From Tistrella mobilis (GTDB lineage Bacteria; Pseudomonadota; Alphaproteobacteria; Tistrellales; Tistrellaceae): 64,000 bases of DNA. Made by a program: the position numbers and the translations under genes. The notes under the pieces were generated by a model that saw nothing but the letters and a program-made list of their open reading frames with translations, did no database searches and was not told the origin of the DNA. Every line of letters begins with the position of its first letter. The stretch's first letter is position 1. The DNA is taken from assembly GCF_039634785.1 (NCBI RefSeq), contig NZ_JBBIAB010000014.1, positions 1 to 64,000 on the forward strand, written 5' to 3'. This document shows positions 41,624 to 49,963 of this stretch, one piece after another.

Positions 41624-43630
41624 ATGCGTGACGAACAGAACCGCCACCGGCTCATCACCCGCCGCACCCTGCTGCTGGGCGGCGCCCAGCTGGCGCTGAC
41701 CGGCGTGCTGGGTGCGCGCATGTGGTATCTGCAGGTGGCAGAGGCCGACCGCTACAAGACGCTGGCCGACGACAACCGGATCAGCCTGCGCCTGCTGGCG
41801 CCGCCGCGCGGCCGGATCTTCGATCGCGACGGCCGGCCGCTGGCGCTGAACCGCGAGAATTACCGCCTGCTGGTGGTGCCCGAACAGGCCGCCGATCTGG
41901 AACAGGTTCTCTCGCAGCTCGCTCAGCTGGTGGAACTGCCCGAGGACGTCCAGGCCCGGGTGGTGCGCGAGGCGGAGCGGCGGCGGCGCTTCTCGGCCCT
42001 GCCGGTGCGCGACAACCTCACCTGGGACGAGGTCGCCAAGGTCGAGGTCAACGGCCCCGATCTGGCCGGGGTGATGATCGATGTCGGCCTTGCCCGCGAA
42101 TATCCGATGGGGGCCACCATGGCCCATATCATCGGCTATGTCGGCGCCCCGGCCGAGAAGGATCTGGATGGCGACCCGCTGCTGGAACTGCCCGATTTCC
42201 GGATCGGCAAATCGGGGATCGAGCGGGCGGCGGAGCCGCGGCTGCGCGGCCGTGCCGGCACCATCCGGGTGGAGGTGAATGCCTATGGCCGCGAAATCCG
42301 CGAGCTGGACCGCGCCGAAGGCGTGCCGGGCGACGATGTCCAGCTGACCATCGATGCCGACCTGCAGACCTTCACCACCGCGCGGCTCGCCTTCGACAGC
42401 GCGGCCGCGGTGGTGATGGACATCCATTCGGGCGACATTCTGGCCGCGGCCTCGGTGCCGACCTTCGACCCGATGCTCTTCGACCGCGGCATCTCCATGG
42501 CCGACTGGACGGAGCTGACCTCCAACCCGCGGGCGCCGCTGATCAACAAGGCGCTGGGCGGCCAGTATCCGCCCGGCTCCACCTTCAAGATGGTGGTGGC
42601 GCTGGCGGCGCTGGAAGCGGGCGTGATCCCGCGCGACCACACCGTCTTCTGCCCCGGCCATCTGGACATGGGCGACAACCGCTTCCATTGCTGGCGGCGC
42701 GGCGGCCATGGCGAGGTCGGCGTGGTGGAAGCCATCGCCCAGTCCTGCGACGTGTTCTTCTACGACATCGCCCGGCGGGTGGGCATCGATGCCATCGCCG
42801 CCATGGGCCAGCGCTTCGGCCTGGGCCACCGGCTGCAGATCGGCCTGCCGGGGGAACGCCCGGGACTGATGCCGACCAAGGACTGGAAGATGGCCGCCCG
42901 TGGCCGTGGCTGGACCCAGGGCGAGACCCTGATCGCCGGCATCGGCCAGGGCTATGTCCTCACGACCCCGCTTCAGCTGGCGGTGATGACGGCGCGGCTG
43001 GCCAATGGCGGCCGGGCGGTGGTGCCGCGGCTTTATCGCGAGATCGACGATGCCCGTGCGGCCGGCGCGCAGCTCTGGAACGTGGCGGCCCCCGCCGCCG
43101 GCACCGGGCTGGATCCGGCGGTGCCGCTGCCCGAAAGCGGCATTCAGCTGGCCGATACCATGGGCATCGACCGCAGCCATATGGAACTGGTGCTGGAAGG
43201 CATGCGCCGGGTGGTGAACAACCGCCGCGGCACCGCGCACAAGGCGGCGATCGAAGATCCGGCCTATGCCTATGCCGGCAAGACCGGCACCGCCCAGGTC
43301 CGGCGCATCACCCGGGCGGAGCGCGACAGCGGCCGCTACAAGGCGGCCGACGTGCCCTGGCTTGAACGCGATCATGCGCTGTTCGTGGGCTATGCGCCGC
43401 TCGGCGCCCCGCGCTATGCCTGTTCCTGCATCATCGAACATGGCGGCAGCGGCAGCGGCGTCGCGGCGCCGGTGGTGGCCGATATCCTGCGGGCGACGAT
43501 TGCGCTGGGGGCCGAGCGCGAGCGTCGCGGCAACCGGCCGCCGGCACCGCAGCCGCAGCCGGCAGGAGCCGGGCGCCCCGATCGCATCGTCCGGGGCCCC
43601 GGCCGTCCGGGCCAAGGGGAGGCGACATGA
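41624..43630 (+). CDS. mrdA: Penicillin-binding protein 2 (transpeptidase of the rod system)
   Basis: A 668-aa class B PBP that cross-links lateral-wall peptidoglycan with RodA as partner. TM anchor is at about 14-32, the pedestal at about 40-240 (PPRGRIFDRDGRPLALNRENYRL) and the transpeptidase at about 255-640. The catalytic Ser319-x-x-Lys322 (PGSTFK), Ser374-Cys-Asp376 and Lys553-Thr-Gly (KTGTAQV) are intact. The last 40 residues are Pro/Arg/Gly-rich and look disordered. Start ATG 41624 gives the MRDEQNRHRLITRRTLL... N-terminus. It overlaps rodA by 4 bp. Confidence 0.96.
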   Translation: MRDEQNRHRLITRRTLLLGGAQLALTGVLGARMWYLQVAEADRYKTLADDNRISLRLLAPPRGRIFDRDGRPLALNRENYRLLVVPEQAADLEQVLSQLAQLVELPEDVQARVVREAERRRRFSALPVRDNLTWDEVAKVEVNGPDLAGVMIDVGLAREYPMGATMAHIIGYVGAPAEKDLDGDPLLELPDFRIGKSGIERAAEPRLRGRAGTIRVEVNAYGREIRELDRAEGVPGDDVQLTIDADLQTFTTARLAFDSAAAVVMDIHSGDILAAASVPTFDPMLFDRGISMADWTELTSNPRAPLINKALGGQYPPGSTFKMVVALAALEAGVIPRDHTVFCPGHLDMGDNRFHCWRRGGHGEVGVVEAIAQSCDVFFYDIARRVGIDAIAAMGQRFGLGHRLQIGLPGERPGLMPTKDWKMAARGRGWTQGETLIAGIGQGYVLTTPLQLAVMTARLANGGRAVVPRLYREIDDARAAGAQLWNVAAPAAGTGLDPAVPLPESGIQLADTMGIDRSHMELVLEGMRRVVNNRRGTAHKAAIEDPAYAYAGKTGTAQVRRITRAERDSGRYKAADVPWLERDHALFVGYAPLGAPRYACSCIIEHGGSGSGVAAPVVADILRATIALGAERERRGNRPPAPQPQPAGAGRPDRIVRGPGRPGQGEAT

Positions 43631-44778
43631 GCCTGCACGATCATTCCGCCCCGGCCAGCCTGGGCCTGGCCCAGCGCATCCGGTCGTTCGGCTGGGGGCT
43701 TCTGGCCCTGCTGACCATGGTGGCCGGCACCGGCTTTCTGGTGCTCTATTCCGCCGCCAATGGCAGTTTTTCCCCCTGGGCCGATGCGCAGATGATCCGT
43801 TTCGCCATCGGCGTGGTGCTGATGGTGGTGATCGGCCTGACCCATCTGAAGCTCTGGCTACGGCTTGCCTATCCGCTCTATGGCGTGGCCCTGCTGCTGC
43901 TGGTGGCGGTGGAGATCATGGGCGATATCGGCATGGGCGCCCAGCGCTGGATCGATCTCGGCTTCTTCCAGCTTCAGCCGTCGGAGGTGATGAAGATCGC
44001 GATCGTGCTGGCGCTGGCCCGCTATTTCCACGGCTGCACGGCCGAGGATATCCGCCGGCCGGTCACCCTGCTGCTGCCGCTGGCGATGGTGGCGGCGCCG
44101 GCGCTGCTGGTGCTGCGCCAGCCCGATCTCGGCACCACCGGCATGCTGATCCTGGGGGCGGGCGCGACCTTCTTCGTGGCGGGGGTGCGGGCCTGGAAGT
44201 TCCTGGTGGTGCTGGCGCTGTTCGGCGCCTCGCTGCCGGTCGGCTGGTCGATGCTGCACGAATACCAGCGCCAGCGCGTGCTGACCTTCATGGACCCGTC
44301 GCGTGACCCGCTGGGCGCCGGCTATCACATCACCCAGTCCAAGATCGCGCTGGGTTCCGGGGGCGTCACCGGCAAGGGCTTCATGCAGGGCACCCAAAGC
44401 CATCTGAGCTTCCTGCCCGAGAAGCAGACCGATTTCATCTTCACCATGTATGCCGAGGAATTCGGCCTGATCGGCGGCATTCTGCTGCTGCTGCTGTTCG
44501 TGTCGGTGGTGCTCTATGCGCTCTCGGTCTCGCTCAGGGCCCGCACGGTGTTCGGGCGGCTGGTCGCGGCGGGTGTGGGAACGACCTTCTTCTTCTACTA
44601 CTTCATCAACATCGCGATGGTGATGGGCCTGATCCCGGTGGTGGGCGTGCCGCTGCCGATGGTGTCATACGGCGGCACGCAGATGATGACCCTGATGATC
44701 GCCTTCGGCCTGCTCGCCTGCGTGAACACCCACCGCGACGTCCAGCTGCGCCGCCAGCCCGGGCTGGAGGGTTATTGA
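43627..44778 (+). CDS. rodA: RodA, SEDS peptidoglycan glycosyltransferase
   Basis: A 383-aa polytopic SEDS protein that polymerises lipid II during elongation together with PBP2. Typical blocks are QRWIDLGFFQLQPSEVMKIAIVLALARYF, LRQPDLGTTGMLILGAGATFFVAG (containing the functional Asp), GSGGVTGKGFMQGTQSHLSFLPEKQTDFIFTMYAEEFGLIGG and the ending GVPLPMVSYGGTQMMTLMIAFG. ATG overlaps the mrdA stop (ATGA). It is the last gene of the cluster; the following 105 bp lead to the tRNA-Lys promoter. Confidence 0.96.
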   Translation: MSLHDHSAPASLGLAQRIRSFGWGLLALLTMVAGTGFLVLYSAANGSFSPWADAQMIRFAIGVVLMVVIGLTHLKLWLRLAYPLYGVALLLLVAVEIMGDIGMGAQRWIDLGFFQLQPSEVMKIAIVLALARYFHGCTAEDIRRPVTLLLPLAMVAAPALLVLRQPDLGTTGMLILGAGATFFVAGVRAWKFLVVLALFGASLPVGWSMLHEYQRQRVLTFMDPSRDPLGAGYHITQSKIALGSGGVTGKGFMQGTQSHLSFLPEKQTDFIFTMYAEEFGLIGGILLLLLFVSVVLYALSVSLRARTVFGRLVAAGVGTTFFFYYFINIAMVMGLIPVVGVPLPMVSYGGTQMMTLMIAFGLLACVNTHRDVQLRRQPGLEGY

Positions 44779-44835
44779 AAACAGGGGCGAAATTCGGGGC
44801 GTCGGAAAAAATTCACGGGACATCGAAAAACCCTC

Positions 44836-44865
44836 TTGGCAGACCCCGCTTTCCCTTGTTATAAG
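44836..44865 (+). promoter_or_regulatory. Promoter of tRNA-Lys
   Basis: -35 TTGGCA (44836-44841), 18-bp spacer, and -10 TATAAG (44860-44865), 18 bp before the tRNA. Confidence 0.75.
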
Positions 44866-44883
44866 CCGCGCACCGCACGATGC

Positions 44884-44959
<76 letters not shown>

Positions 44960-44967
44960 TGTTTTTC

Positions 44968-44995
44968 AAAGCCCTGCCGGAAACGGCGGGGCTTT
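44968..44995 (+). terminator. Terminator supplied by the element for tRNA-Lys
   Basis: AAAGCCC, T, GCCG, loop GAAA, CGGC, G, GGGCTTT then GTCATTTTG. It begins eight bases after the tRNA CCA, inside the element, and replaces the original terminator now at 56292-56327. Confidence 0.8.
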
Positions 44996-45142
44996 GTCAT
45001 TTTGCGGTCCCCCCAAAATCCCCCCACGAGCCACCGTTTCCGCTTCAAGCCTTCCACCGCCGCGACCCCAGATGTCGCACCGTGCTCCTACGATTGCCCA
45101 GTTCGGCGATACTCGGACCACCGGCGGTCAGGAGGGAAGAAG

Positions 45143-45253
45143 ATGTTCAGGAAGATCGCGCATGGTGTGGCCCTGACCGGCCCCCCGCTTCTGCTGGTGC
45201 TGCCCCCGGCGAAGTGGGAAGCGCCTGCTTCAGGCCATGGAACCCCGCACTGA
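45143..45253 (+). CDS. Possible 36-aa hydrophobic peptide
   Basis: An ORF beginning MFRKIAHGVALTGPPLLLVL and ending in a polar tail. A perfect AGGAGG (45130-45135) lies seven bases before the ATG, which is rare by chance. A basic start and hydrophobic middle resemble small membrane peptides, including some toxins, but there is no further evidence. Confidence 0.4.
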   Translation: MFRKIAHGVALTGPPLLLVLPPAKWEAPASGHGTPH

Positions 45254-45269
45254 GCCAACCGGCGGTATC

Positions 45270-45551
45270 CTACTCGTCCTCCACGTTTGCCATCAGCGCA
45301 TAGGGATCGAAGCCGATGGCCTTGGCGAGGTCCAGGTACTCCAGGACATCCAGTCGGCGTTCCCCGAGTTCGACCTTGGCCACATAGGACGGCGGCTTGC
45401 CCAAGCGCTCGGCTACCTGGATTTGGGTGAGGCCATGCGCCTTGCGCTCCGCCACCAGAAGGGCGCGGAGCTTGCGGTGCCGGTCGCTGTGGATGGTTTT
45501 TGCCACTCTGGAAGCCTCGTTGTGCTTCCCAGAGGAGAGGGCATCTGGCAC
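45270..45551 (-). CDS. Xre-type helix-turn-helix protein
   Basis: A 93-aa protein. The HTH runs from about 27 to 85: HRKLRALLVAERKAHGLTQIQVAERLGKPPSYVAKVELGERRLDVLEYLDLAKAIG, i.e. a complete Xre domain with little else. It is a probable repressor of the element. It is divergent from the WYL gene with a 159-bp AT-richer gap between them, where it may act. Confidence 0.8.
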   Translation of the reverse strand: MPDALSSGKHNEASRVAKTIHSDRHRKLRALLVAERKAHGLTQIQVAERLGKPPSYVAKVELGERRLDVLEYLDLAKAIGFDPYALMANVEDE

Positions 45552-45710
45552 AATTCTCCCAAATTAGAAGAATTTGTTTCGCCTCAATGACTTGTGATGG
45601 TACGAAGTGTGGCGCCACACCAAGGATGGTATAATTCATGATAATCAATTTTAGGTAGCGCAACGCCGACTTTCTGGTGATATTCCCCCTATGGATGTCG
45701 AAGAGGTCCG

Positions 45711-46709
45711 ATGTCGTCCTTTCGCAACGCTCAGCTTCTCCGCCTGCTCGGCATGATCCGCGACTTGTCGTCGGCGCGGACGGGGGTGAGCATCCGCGAC
45801 CTTCGCGAGCGCTACGGCGTGACGCGGCGGACCATTGAGCGGGACATGGCCGCCATTGAGGCGGTTGGCTACACGGTCGAGACCCTGCCCGATCTGGAAC
45901 CCGGCCACGTCCGCAAGCGCATCCCCGCGAGCGTCCCCAACCTTCAGATGCCGTTGACGGCAGAGGAACTGGCGGCGGCGCGGGCCGGGGTGGCGGCGCT
46001 GGAGCGGGACGCCCCGGCCTCGGTCGCGGCCACCCTGCGCTTGCTGGTCCACCGGCTGGAGGAAGCCCAGACGCAGGCGGTGGCCGTCGATGGCGGGGCC
46101 TTGGACGACGCCCAAGCCTTCGTCCCCCGCCCCGGCCACCGCTCGGAGGCGTCCGCCATCATCATTGAGGACTTGCGGGCCGCCATCTTGCGCTGCGAGC
46201 GGGTCCATGTCACCTACCGCAAAGGTGGAGAAGGCGCGGGGCGCGAGTACGAGGCCGAACCTTACGGCATCCTTTACGGGGCCAAGGGCTACTTGGTCTG
46301 GCGCGGCGTCGAGGACCGCAAGTGGCGCAAGTTCGCTCTGCCCTTCATCGACAAGGTCACGCTCACGGGCGCCCCCTTTGAACGCGACTCCTCTTTCCAA
46401 CTGGCGGCCTTTGCCACCGACTCATTTGGCATCTGGCGCGAAGAGCCCGTCACCGTGGAACTGCGCGTCCTGCCGTCAGGCCAGGCGCGGCTACGCCACC
46501 ACCGCTTCCACCCCACAGAAACCGTCGAGCCGCAACCGGACGGCGGTGCCATTGTCCGCTTCACCGCCAGCGGCCTGACCGAAATCTGTTGGCACCTCTT
46601 CACTTGGGGCGCGGACATCCGCGTTCTGGGGCCTGAGGGGCTGGTTGAGGCGTACTCGCGCGCACTGCATTCCGCCCGCTCGGCACTGGAGGATCATGCC
46701 GTCGTTTAG
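45711..46709 (+). CDS. WYL-domain transcriptional regulator
   Basis: A 332-aa protein. The N-terminal winged HTH is at about 5-65 (LLRLLGMIRDLSSARTGVSIRDLRERYGVTRRTIERDMAAIEAVGY). The WYL domain is at about 140-215 (VHVTYRKGG...YGILYGAKGYLVWRG, the W-Y-L triad replaced by GYLVW), and a C-terminal WCX extension follows at about 235-325. WYL regulators frequently control phage-defence systems (BrxR/CapW types) and may sense nucleic acid or nucleotides. It is first in a plus-strand gene row inside the tRNA-Lys element, so it is the likely controller of that cargo. Confidence 0.88.
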   Translation: MSSFRNAQLLRLLGMIRDLSSARTGVSIRDLRERYGVTRRTIERDMAAIEAVGYTVETLPDLEPGHVRKRIPASVPNLQMPLTAEELAAARAGVAALERDAPASVAATLRLLVHRLEEAQTQAVAVDGGALDDAQAFVPRPGHRSEASAIIIEDLRAAILRCERVHVTYRKGGEGAGREYEAEPYGILYGAKGYLVWRGVEDRKWRKFALPFIDKVTLTGAPFERDSSFQLAAFATDSFGIWREEPVTVELRVLPSGQARLRHHRFHPTETVEPQPDGGAIVRFTASGLTEICWHLFTWGADIRVLGPEGLVEAYSRALHSARSALEDHAVV

Positions 46710-46971
46710 CTGTGATGCCTGCGGAGCCTGTTGCCGCAACCTCCATCTCGCGCCCCAGTACCGCCCGCTGGACCGTGGAGATGGGATTTGCCGTCACCTC
46801 GACGAACGAACGAACCTGTGCCGCATCTATGACGACCGGCCGCCTTTGTGCCGGGTCGAGGAACAGTTCCTGCCTCTCTTCGCCGACACCATGAGCTTCG
46901 ACCAGTACGTCGAGGAAACGACGAAGATATGCCAGGAACTGAAGCGTATCACACCAAGCACAACGAAGTGA
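46696..46971 (+). CDS. YkgJ-type cysteine-cluster protein
   Basis: A 91-aa protein. The N-terminal motif C6-x2-C9-G-x-C12-C13 is followed by Cys residues in GICRHL, NLCRIYDDRPPLCRV, the YkgJ (CxxCxxCC) pattern that probably binds zinc or an iron-sulfur cluster. The function in the family is open. GGAGG lies just before ATG 46696, which overlaps the WYL gene by 14 bp, showing coupled expression. Confidence 0.8.
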   Translation: MPSFSCDACGACCRNLHLAPQYRPLDRGDGICRHLDERTNLCRIYDDRPPLCRVEEQFLPLFADTMSFDQYVEETTKICQELKRITPSTTK

Positions 46972-46984
46972 GAGGAGAAGAAGG

Positions 46985-47383
46985 ATGTTCTTGCGTGATT
47001 TGACTGACGAGCAAAAGAGGGCCTTCCTTGTTCTGGCCGACAAAGTTGTTCTGGCCGATGGTCATTTGGCCCCCGAGGAAACCATGCTCCTTGACACGTT
47101 CCGGGCCGAAATGGATGTTGCCGACGTCCCGGTGCCGCAGATGGACCTCGCCGAGGCGGCAAAGATCTTCGACACCCGCAAGGCCAGGGTGTCCGTCCTC
47201 TTCGAACTGATTGCGCTGGGCCACGCCGATGGCGACTTCGACAAGGATGAGTCGGCCGTGGTCACGGAAATCAAGCGGGCCTTCGGTCTGTCGCTTGCCG
47301 AGTTCGAGGCGATGGTGAACTGGGTGCTGCGCCAGATGGCTCTGGTCCGCGAGGCGTCCGAACTCATGGCGCAGGAGGCTTGA
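46985..47383 (+). CDS. TerB-like protein
   Basis: A 132-aa all-helical protein resembling the TerB/tellurite-resistance fold: RAFLVLADKVVLADGHLAPEETMLLDTFRAEM and later LFELIALGHADGDFDKDESAVVTEIKRAFGLS, with two acidic DG(D/H)-E helix turns typical of that fold. TerB-like proteins are thought to be metal-dependent membrane-surface regulators linked to stress and phage response. GGAGAAGAAGG lies before the ATG. It is followed one base later by the next gene. Confidence 0.75.
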   Translation: MFLRDLTDEQKRAFLVLADKVVLADGHLAPEETMLLDTFRAEMDVADVPVPQMDLAEAAKIFDTRKARVSVLFELIALGHADGDFDKDESAVVTEIKRAFGLSLAEFEAMVNWVLRQMALVREASELMAQEA

Positions 47384-47384
47384 T

Positions 47385-48416
47385 ATGCCACTTCCTCTGA
47401 TTCTTGGTGGTGTCGCCATTGCTGCTGGTCTGGCTGGAGCGAAGAAGGGCTATGACGCCTACTCGGCCAATAAGGAGGCGGGCAGCGTTGCGGTCGAAGC
47501 CGCTCACCTGTTCGACACGGCCAAGAGCCGCCTGGAAGCGGACAAGGACGGAGCCGTCGATAAACTCGCCGACTTGGGGCGCTTGCGCCTTGAGACATGG
47601 GAAAACGACATGGGGCGTTTCGTCAGTCTGTTCGAGCGGATCAAGGACGTGGAACTGACCGGCGAGGTGGCAAAGGACAGTTTCGCCCGCGCCGTGGTGA
47701 CTGAAGCGGAACTGGTCCACCTGCGTGACATCTCCTTCAAGGCGGCGGAAATTGTTGGTGGCGGGGTTGGGGCGCTGGGCTCGGGAGCCCTTGCTGGCGT
47801 GGCCGCCTATGGTGGGGCTATGACCTTCGGCGCGGCGTCCACGGGAACCGCCATCGGCAGTCTGACCGGTGTCGCGGCCACAAACGCCACGCTGGCTTGG
47901 TTCGGTGGCGGTTCCTTGGCTGCTGGCGGCATGGGGATGGCCGGAGGACTGGCGGTGCTGGGCGGCCTTGTCACTGGCCCGGTCCTCCTTGTCGGCGGCT
48001 GGGCGTTGTCGGCAAAAGCAGACGCCAACCTCGCCAAGGCCAGGGCCAATCTGGCGGAGGCCAGGAAGGCGGTGGCCGAGATGGGAACGGCCGGGGCGGC
48101 TCTGCGCAGCATCGCCCGCCTTGCCTACCAGTACACTCTTGTCATCACCCGATACCGCTCGACTTTTGGCTCCATCATGGACCGGCTGGGCGAGGTCATC
48201 GACGAAGCGGGCACCTCTTTCCCGGCCTACACCAAGCAGCAAAAGGAAACAGTGTGGCTGGCGGTCGAAGCGGCCAGCGTGATGAAAAAGCTGCTGGAGA
48301 CCTCGTTGCTGCGTCCCGATGGTTCGGTCGATCCGAACAGTAGCGCTCCCCTTGCCCTGCCCAAGGTGATGGTTGGCAAACTGGAAGCCCAGGGGGCCGC
48401 TCATGCCGGAGCGTGA
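47385..48416 (+). CDS. Gly/Ala-rich membrane-associated protein, unknown
   Basis: A 343-aa protein. A short hydrophobic segment is at the N-terminus (3-20), a helical charged part at about 35-115, a long Gly/Ala-rich hydrophobic region with glycine-zipper repeats at about 120-210 (VGGGVGALGSGALAGVAAYGG, GGGSLAAGGMGMAGGLAVLGG), then a helical region at about 215-310. Such zipper regions occur in pore-forming or membrane-perturbing proteins. I do not recognise a family. It starts two bases after the TerB-like stop and overlaps the next gene by 14 bp. Confidence 0.65.
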   Translation: MPLPLILGGVAIAAGLAGAKKGYDAYSANKEAGSVAVEAAHLFDTAKSRLEADKDGAVDKLADLGRLRLETWENDMGRFVSLFERIKDVELTGEVAKDSFARAVVTEAELVHLRDISFKAAEIVGGGVGALGSGALAGVAAYGGAMTFGAASTGTAIGSLTGVAATNATLAWFGGGSLAAGGMGMAGGLAVLGGLVTGPVLLVGGWALSAKADANLAKARANLAEARKAVAEMGTAGAALRSIARLAYQYTLVITRYRSTFGSIMDRLGEVIDEAGTSFPAYTKQQKETVWLAVEAASVMKKLLETSLLRPDGSVDPNSSAPLALPKVMVGKLEAQGAAHAGA

Positions 48417-49887
48417 CGAGGACAAGGAGCGCGAGGACCACGTCATCACTCAGGGGGCGGCCCAGTTCGGGGCCGCCGCCGCCTCCAATGCCGCGCGAGC
48501 CGCCGACTTCATCGACGAAGGCTGGGCTGCGGTGGAAATGGTGCTGCAAGGGGAGGCAAAAAAGCTTGAGAGCACCGATCCTCGATGGGCCAATGCTCAC
48601 AGAGCGCAGGCGAAAGGCAACGTTTTCGAGACGCTCAATGACCTGAAGGACAATGTTGAACGCCTGGAAGGAGGAAAGGACGGGCTGTGGCGCAATACCC
48701 GGCTGAACGGCCAGAATCGGGCGCCTCAGGATTCTGTCCTTGTGGTTGATGGGAAGGTCGTTCTCGCCCGACAGGACAAGCTGTTGTCGGGACCGACCAC
48801 CCAGAACCTTAAATCCATTGCCCATGAGAAATACACAGGCATGGACATCACCGTGCCCGAGGGTGAAGTGGCCCTCTGGAAGCTGAAAATGCGGGAGATG
48901 GCCGACAAGACCGACGACCCGCAGCAAAAGGCTCGTTACCTGGATGCCGAGCAGAGAATTCGAGGCGGCGTGGAACGCCAGGACGCCGAGGCGGCTGTTA
49001 CTGATCGCAACACGTACCGGTTCCGTCAGGAACTGAAGGCGTTCGGAAAGGAAGCCGCCACGGCCGCCGGGTCTGCCGCTTTGGGCGCCAGCGTGGTTGC
49101 CGGAACCGTGTCCTCGATCAGAAACGGTATCAAGCTTTACCAAGGCGATATCACAGGCAAGGAGGCCCTGGTCGCTGTCGCCAGCGATACCTCTACCTCT
49201 GCCCTTCGCGCGGGTGCGGTCGGAGCGCTGAGTGTTGGGGTGCGTCATGCCGCCAACAAGGTCGGCCTGCAAGCGCTGAAGAAGGGTGGACCGGCCGGTG
49301 CCATTGCCGCTGCCACATTGGAGGTCGGCCGGACCGTCTACGACTTGGCCAAGGGTAAGGTAACCCCAGGCCAAGCTGCGGAAACACTAGGCGAAACAGG
49401 GTGTTGCATGGTGGCTGGAGTTTACGTAGGTGGAGCCGCAGCCACCGCGTTCGGCAACATCGGCGTCATCCCGCTGACTGTTGTCGGTATCTCGGCCCCG
49501 CTCAGCATCCCGGTCATCGTTGCAAGCACGGCTGCCTGCATCACGGTGTCGCTAACCTACCAGACCTGCATCCAGATCTTCAAGACGGCGAGGTTGGAGC
49601 AAGAGGAGGCGGAACGGGTCATGGTCCTGGCCGCAGCCGCCGAAGCGGAACTCATTGCTCAGCGCGAGGAGTTCGAAAAAGCCGCCGAAGACTACTTCCA
49701 AGATAGGCAACGGACGTTTGGCAACGCCTTCGCTATTGTAGGCCAGGGGATGGGAGCCGGTGACATCGTGACCACGATCATGGGGCTGTCCAGGCTGGCG
49801 GAAAGCGTCGGCGGCAGCCTGCGCTTCGCTGGGTTCGAGGAGTTCGAGCAATTCATGGGAGACCCGGAAACCGTCTTGGTGCTGTAG
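48403..49887 (+). CDS. Large Gly/Ala-rich protein, possible membrane effector, unknown
   Basis: A 494-aa protein. The N-terminal 210 residues are charged and helical (many Asp/Glu/Lys/Gln). Gly/Ala hydrophobic stretches follow at about 222-242, 262-285 and 333-392 (the last contains GETGCCMVAGVYVGGAAATAFG and a strongly hydrophobic IPLTVVGISAPLSIPVIVASTAACITVSL). A coiled coil (about 400-440) precedes the C-terminus. It looks like a partner of the preceding protein, with which it overlaps. A shared pore or toxin-like role is inference only. Confidence 0.65.
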   Translation: MPERDEDKEREDHVITQGAAQFGAAAASNAARAADFIDEGWAAVEMVLQGEAKKLESTDPRWANAHRAQAKGNVFETLNDLKDNVERLEGGKDGLWRNTRLNGQNRAPQDSVLVVDGKVVLARQDKLLSGPTTQNLKSIAHEKYTGMDITVPEGEVALWKLKMREMADKTDDPQQKARYLDAEQRIRGGVERQDAEAAVTDRNTYRFRQELKAFGKEAATAAGSAALGASVVAGTVSSIRNGIKLYQGDITGKEALVAVASDTSTSALRAGAVGALSVGVRHAANKVGLQALKKGGPAGAIAAATLEVGRTVYDLAKGKVTPGQAAETLGETGCCMVAGVYVGGAAATAFGNIGVIPLTVVGISAPLSIPVIVASTAACITVSLTYQTCIQIFKTARLEQEEAERVMVLAAAAEAELIAQREEFEKAAEDYFQDRQRTFGNAFAIVGQGMGAGDIVTTIMGLSRLAESVGGSLRFAGFEEFEQFMGDPETVLVL

Positions 49888-49921
49888 CCTCCATGCGACC
49901 CCATCCGTCGCACCCCCGCGC

Positions 49922-49956
49922 TATCCCTGAGGGGCATTTTTCGCCTTTCAGGGATA
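49922..49956. terminator. Hairpin between two cargo genes
   Basis: A 9-bp stem TATCCCTGA/TCAGGGATA with a loop holding GGGGCATTTTTCGCC. It lies 34 bp after the large protein gene and 8 bp before the next start, so it may attenuate transcription or be an operator for the secreted-protein gene. Confidence 0.5.
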
Positions 49957-49963
49957 AACACGC

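Larger units (their letters stand above)
44960..45269. other. Left end of the element
   Basis: 310 bp holding a terminator (44968-44995), a run of C-rich sequence near 45008-45025, and one very short ORF with an excellent ribosome site (45143-45253). Nothing else is recognised. Confidence 0.5.

Noticed and set aside
41309-43615. 768-codon minus-strand open frame opposite mrdA
   Set aside because: The translation is His/Gly/Arg/Ala-rich antisense noise, and the plus-strand mrdA is unambiguous.
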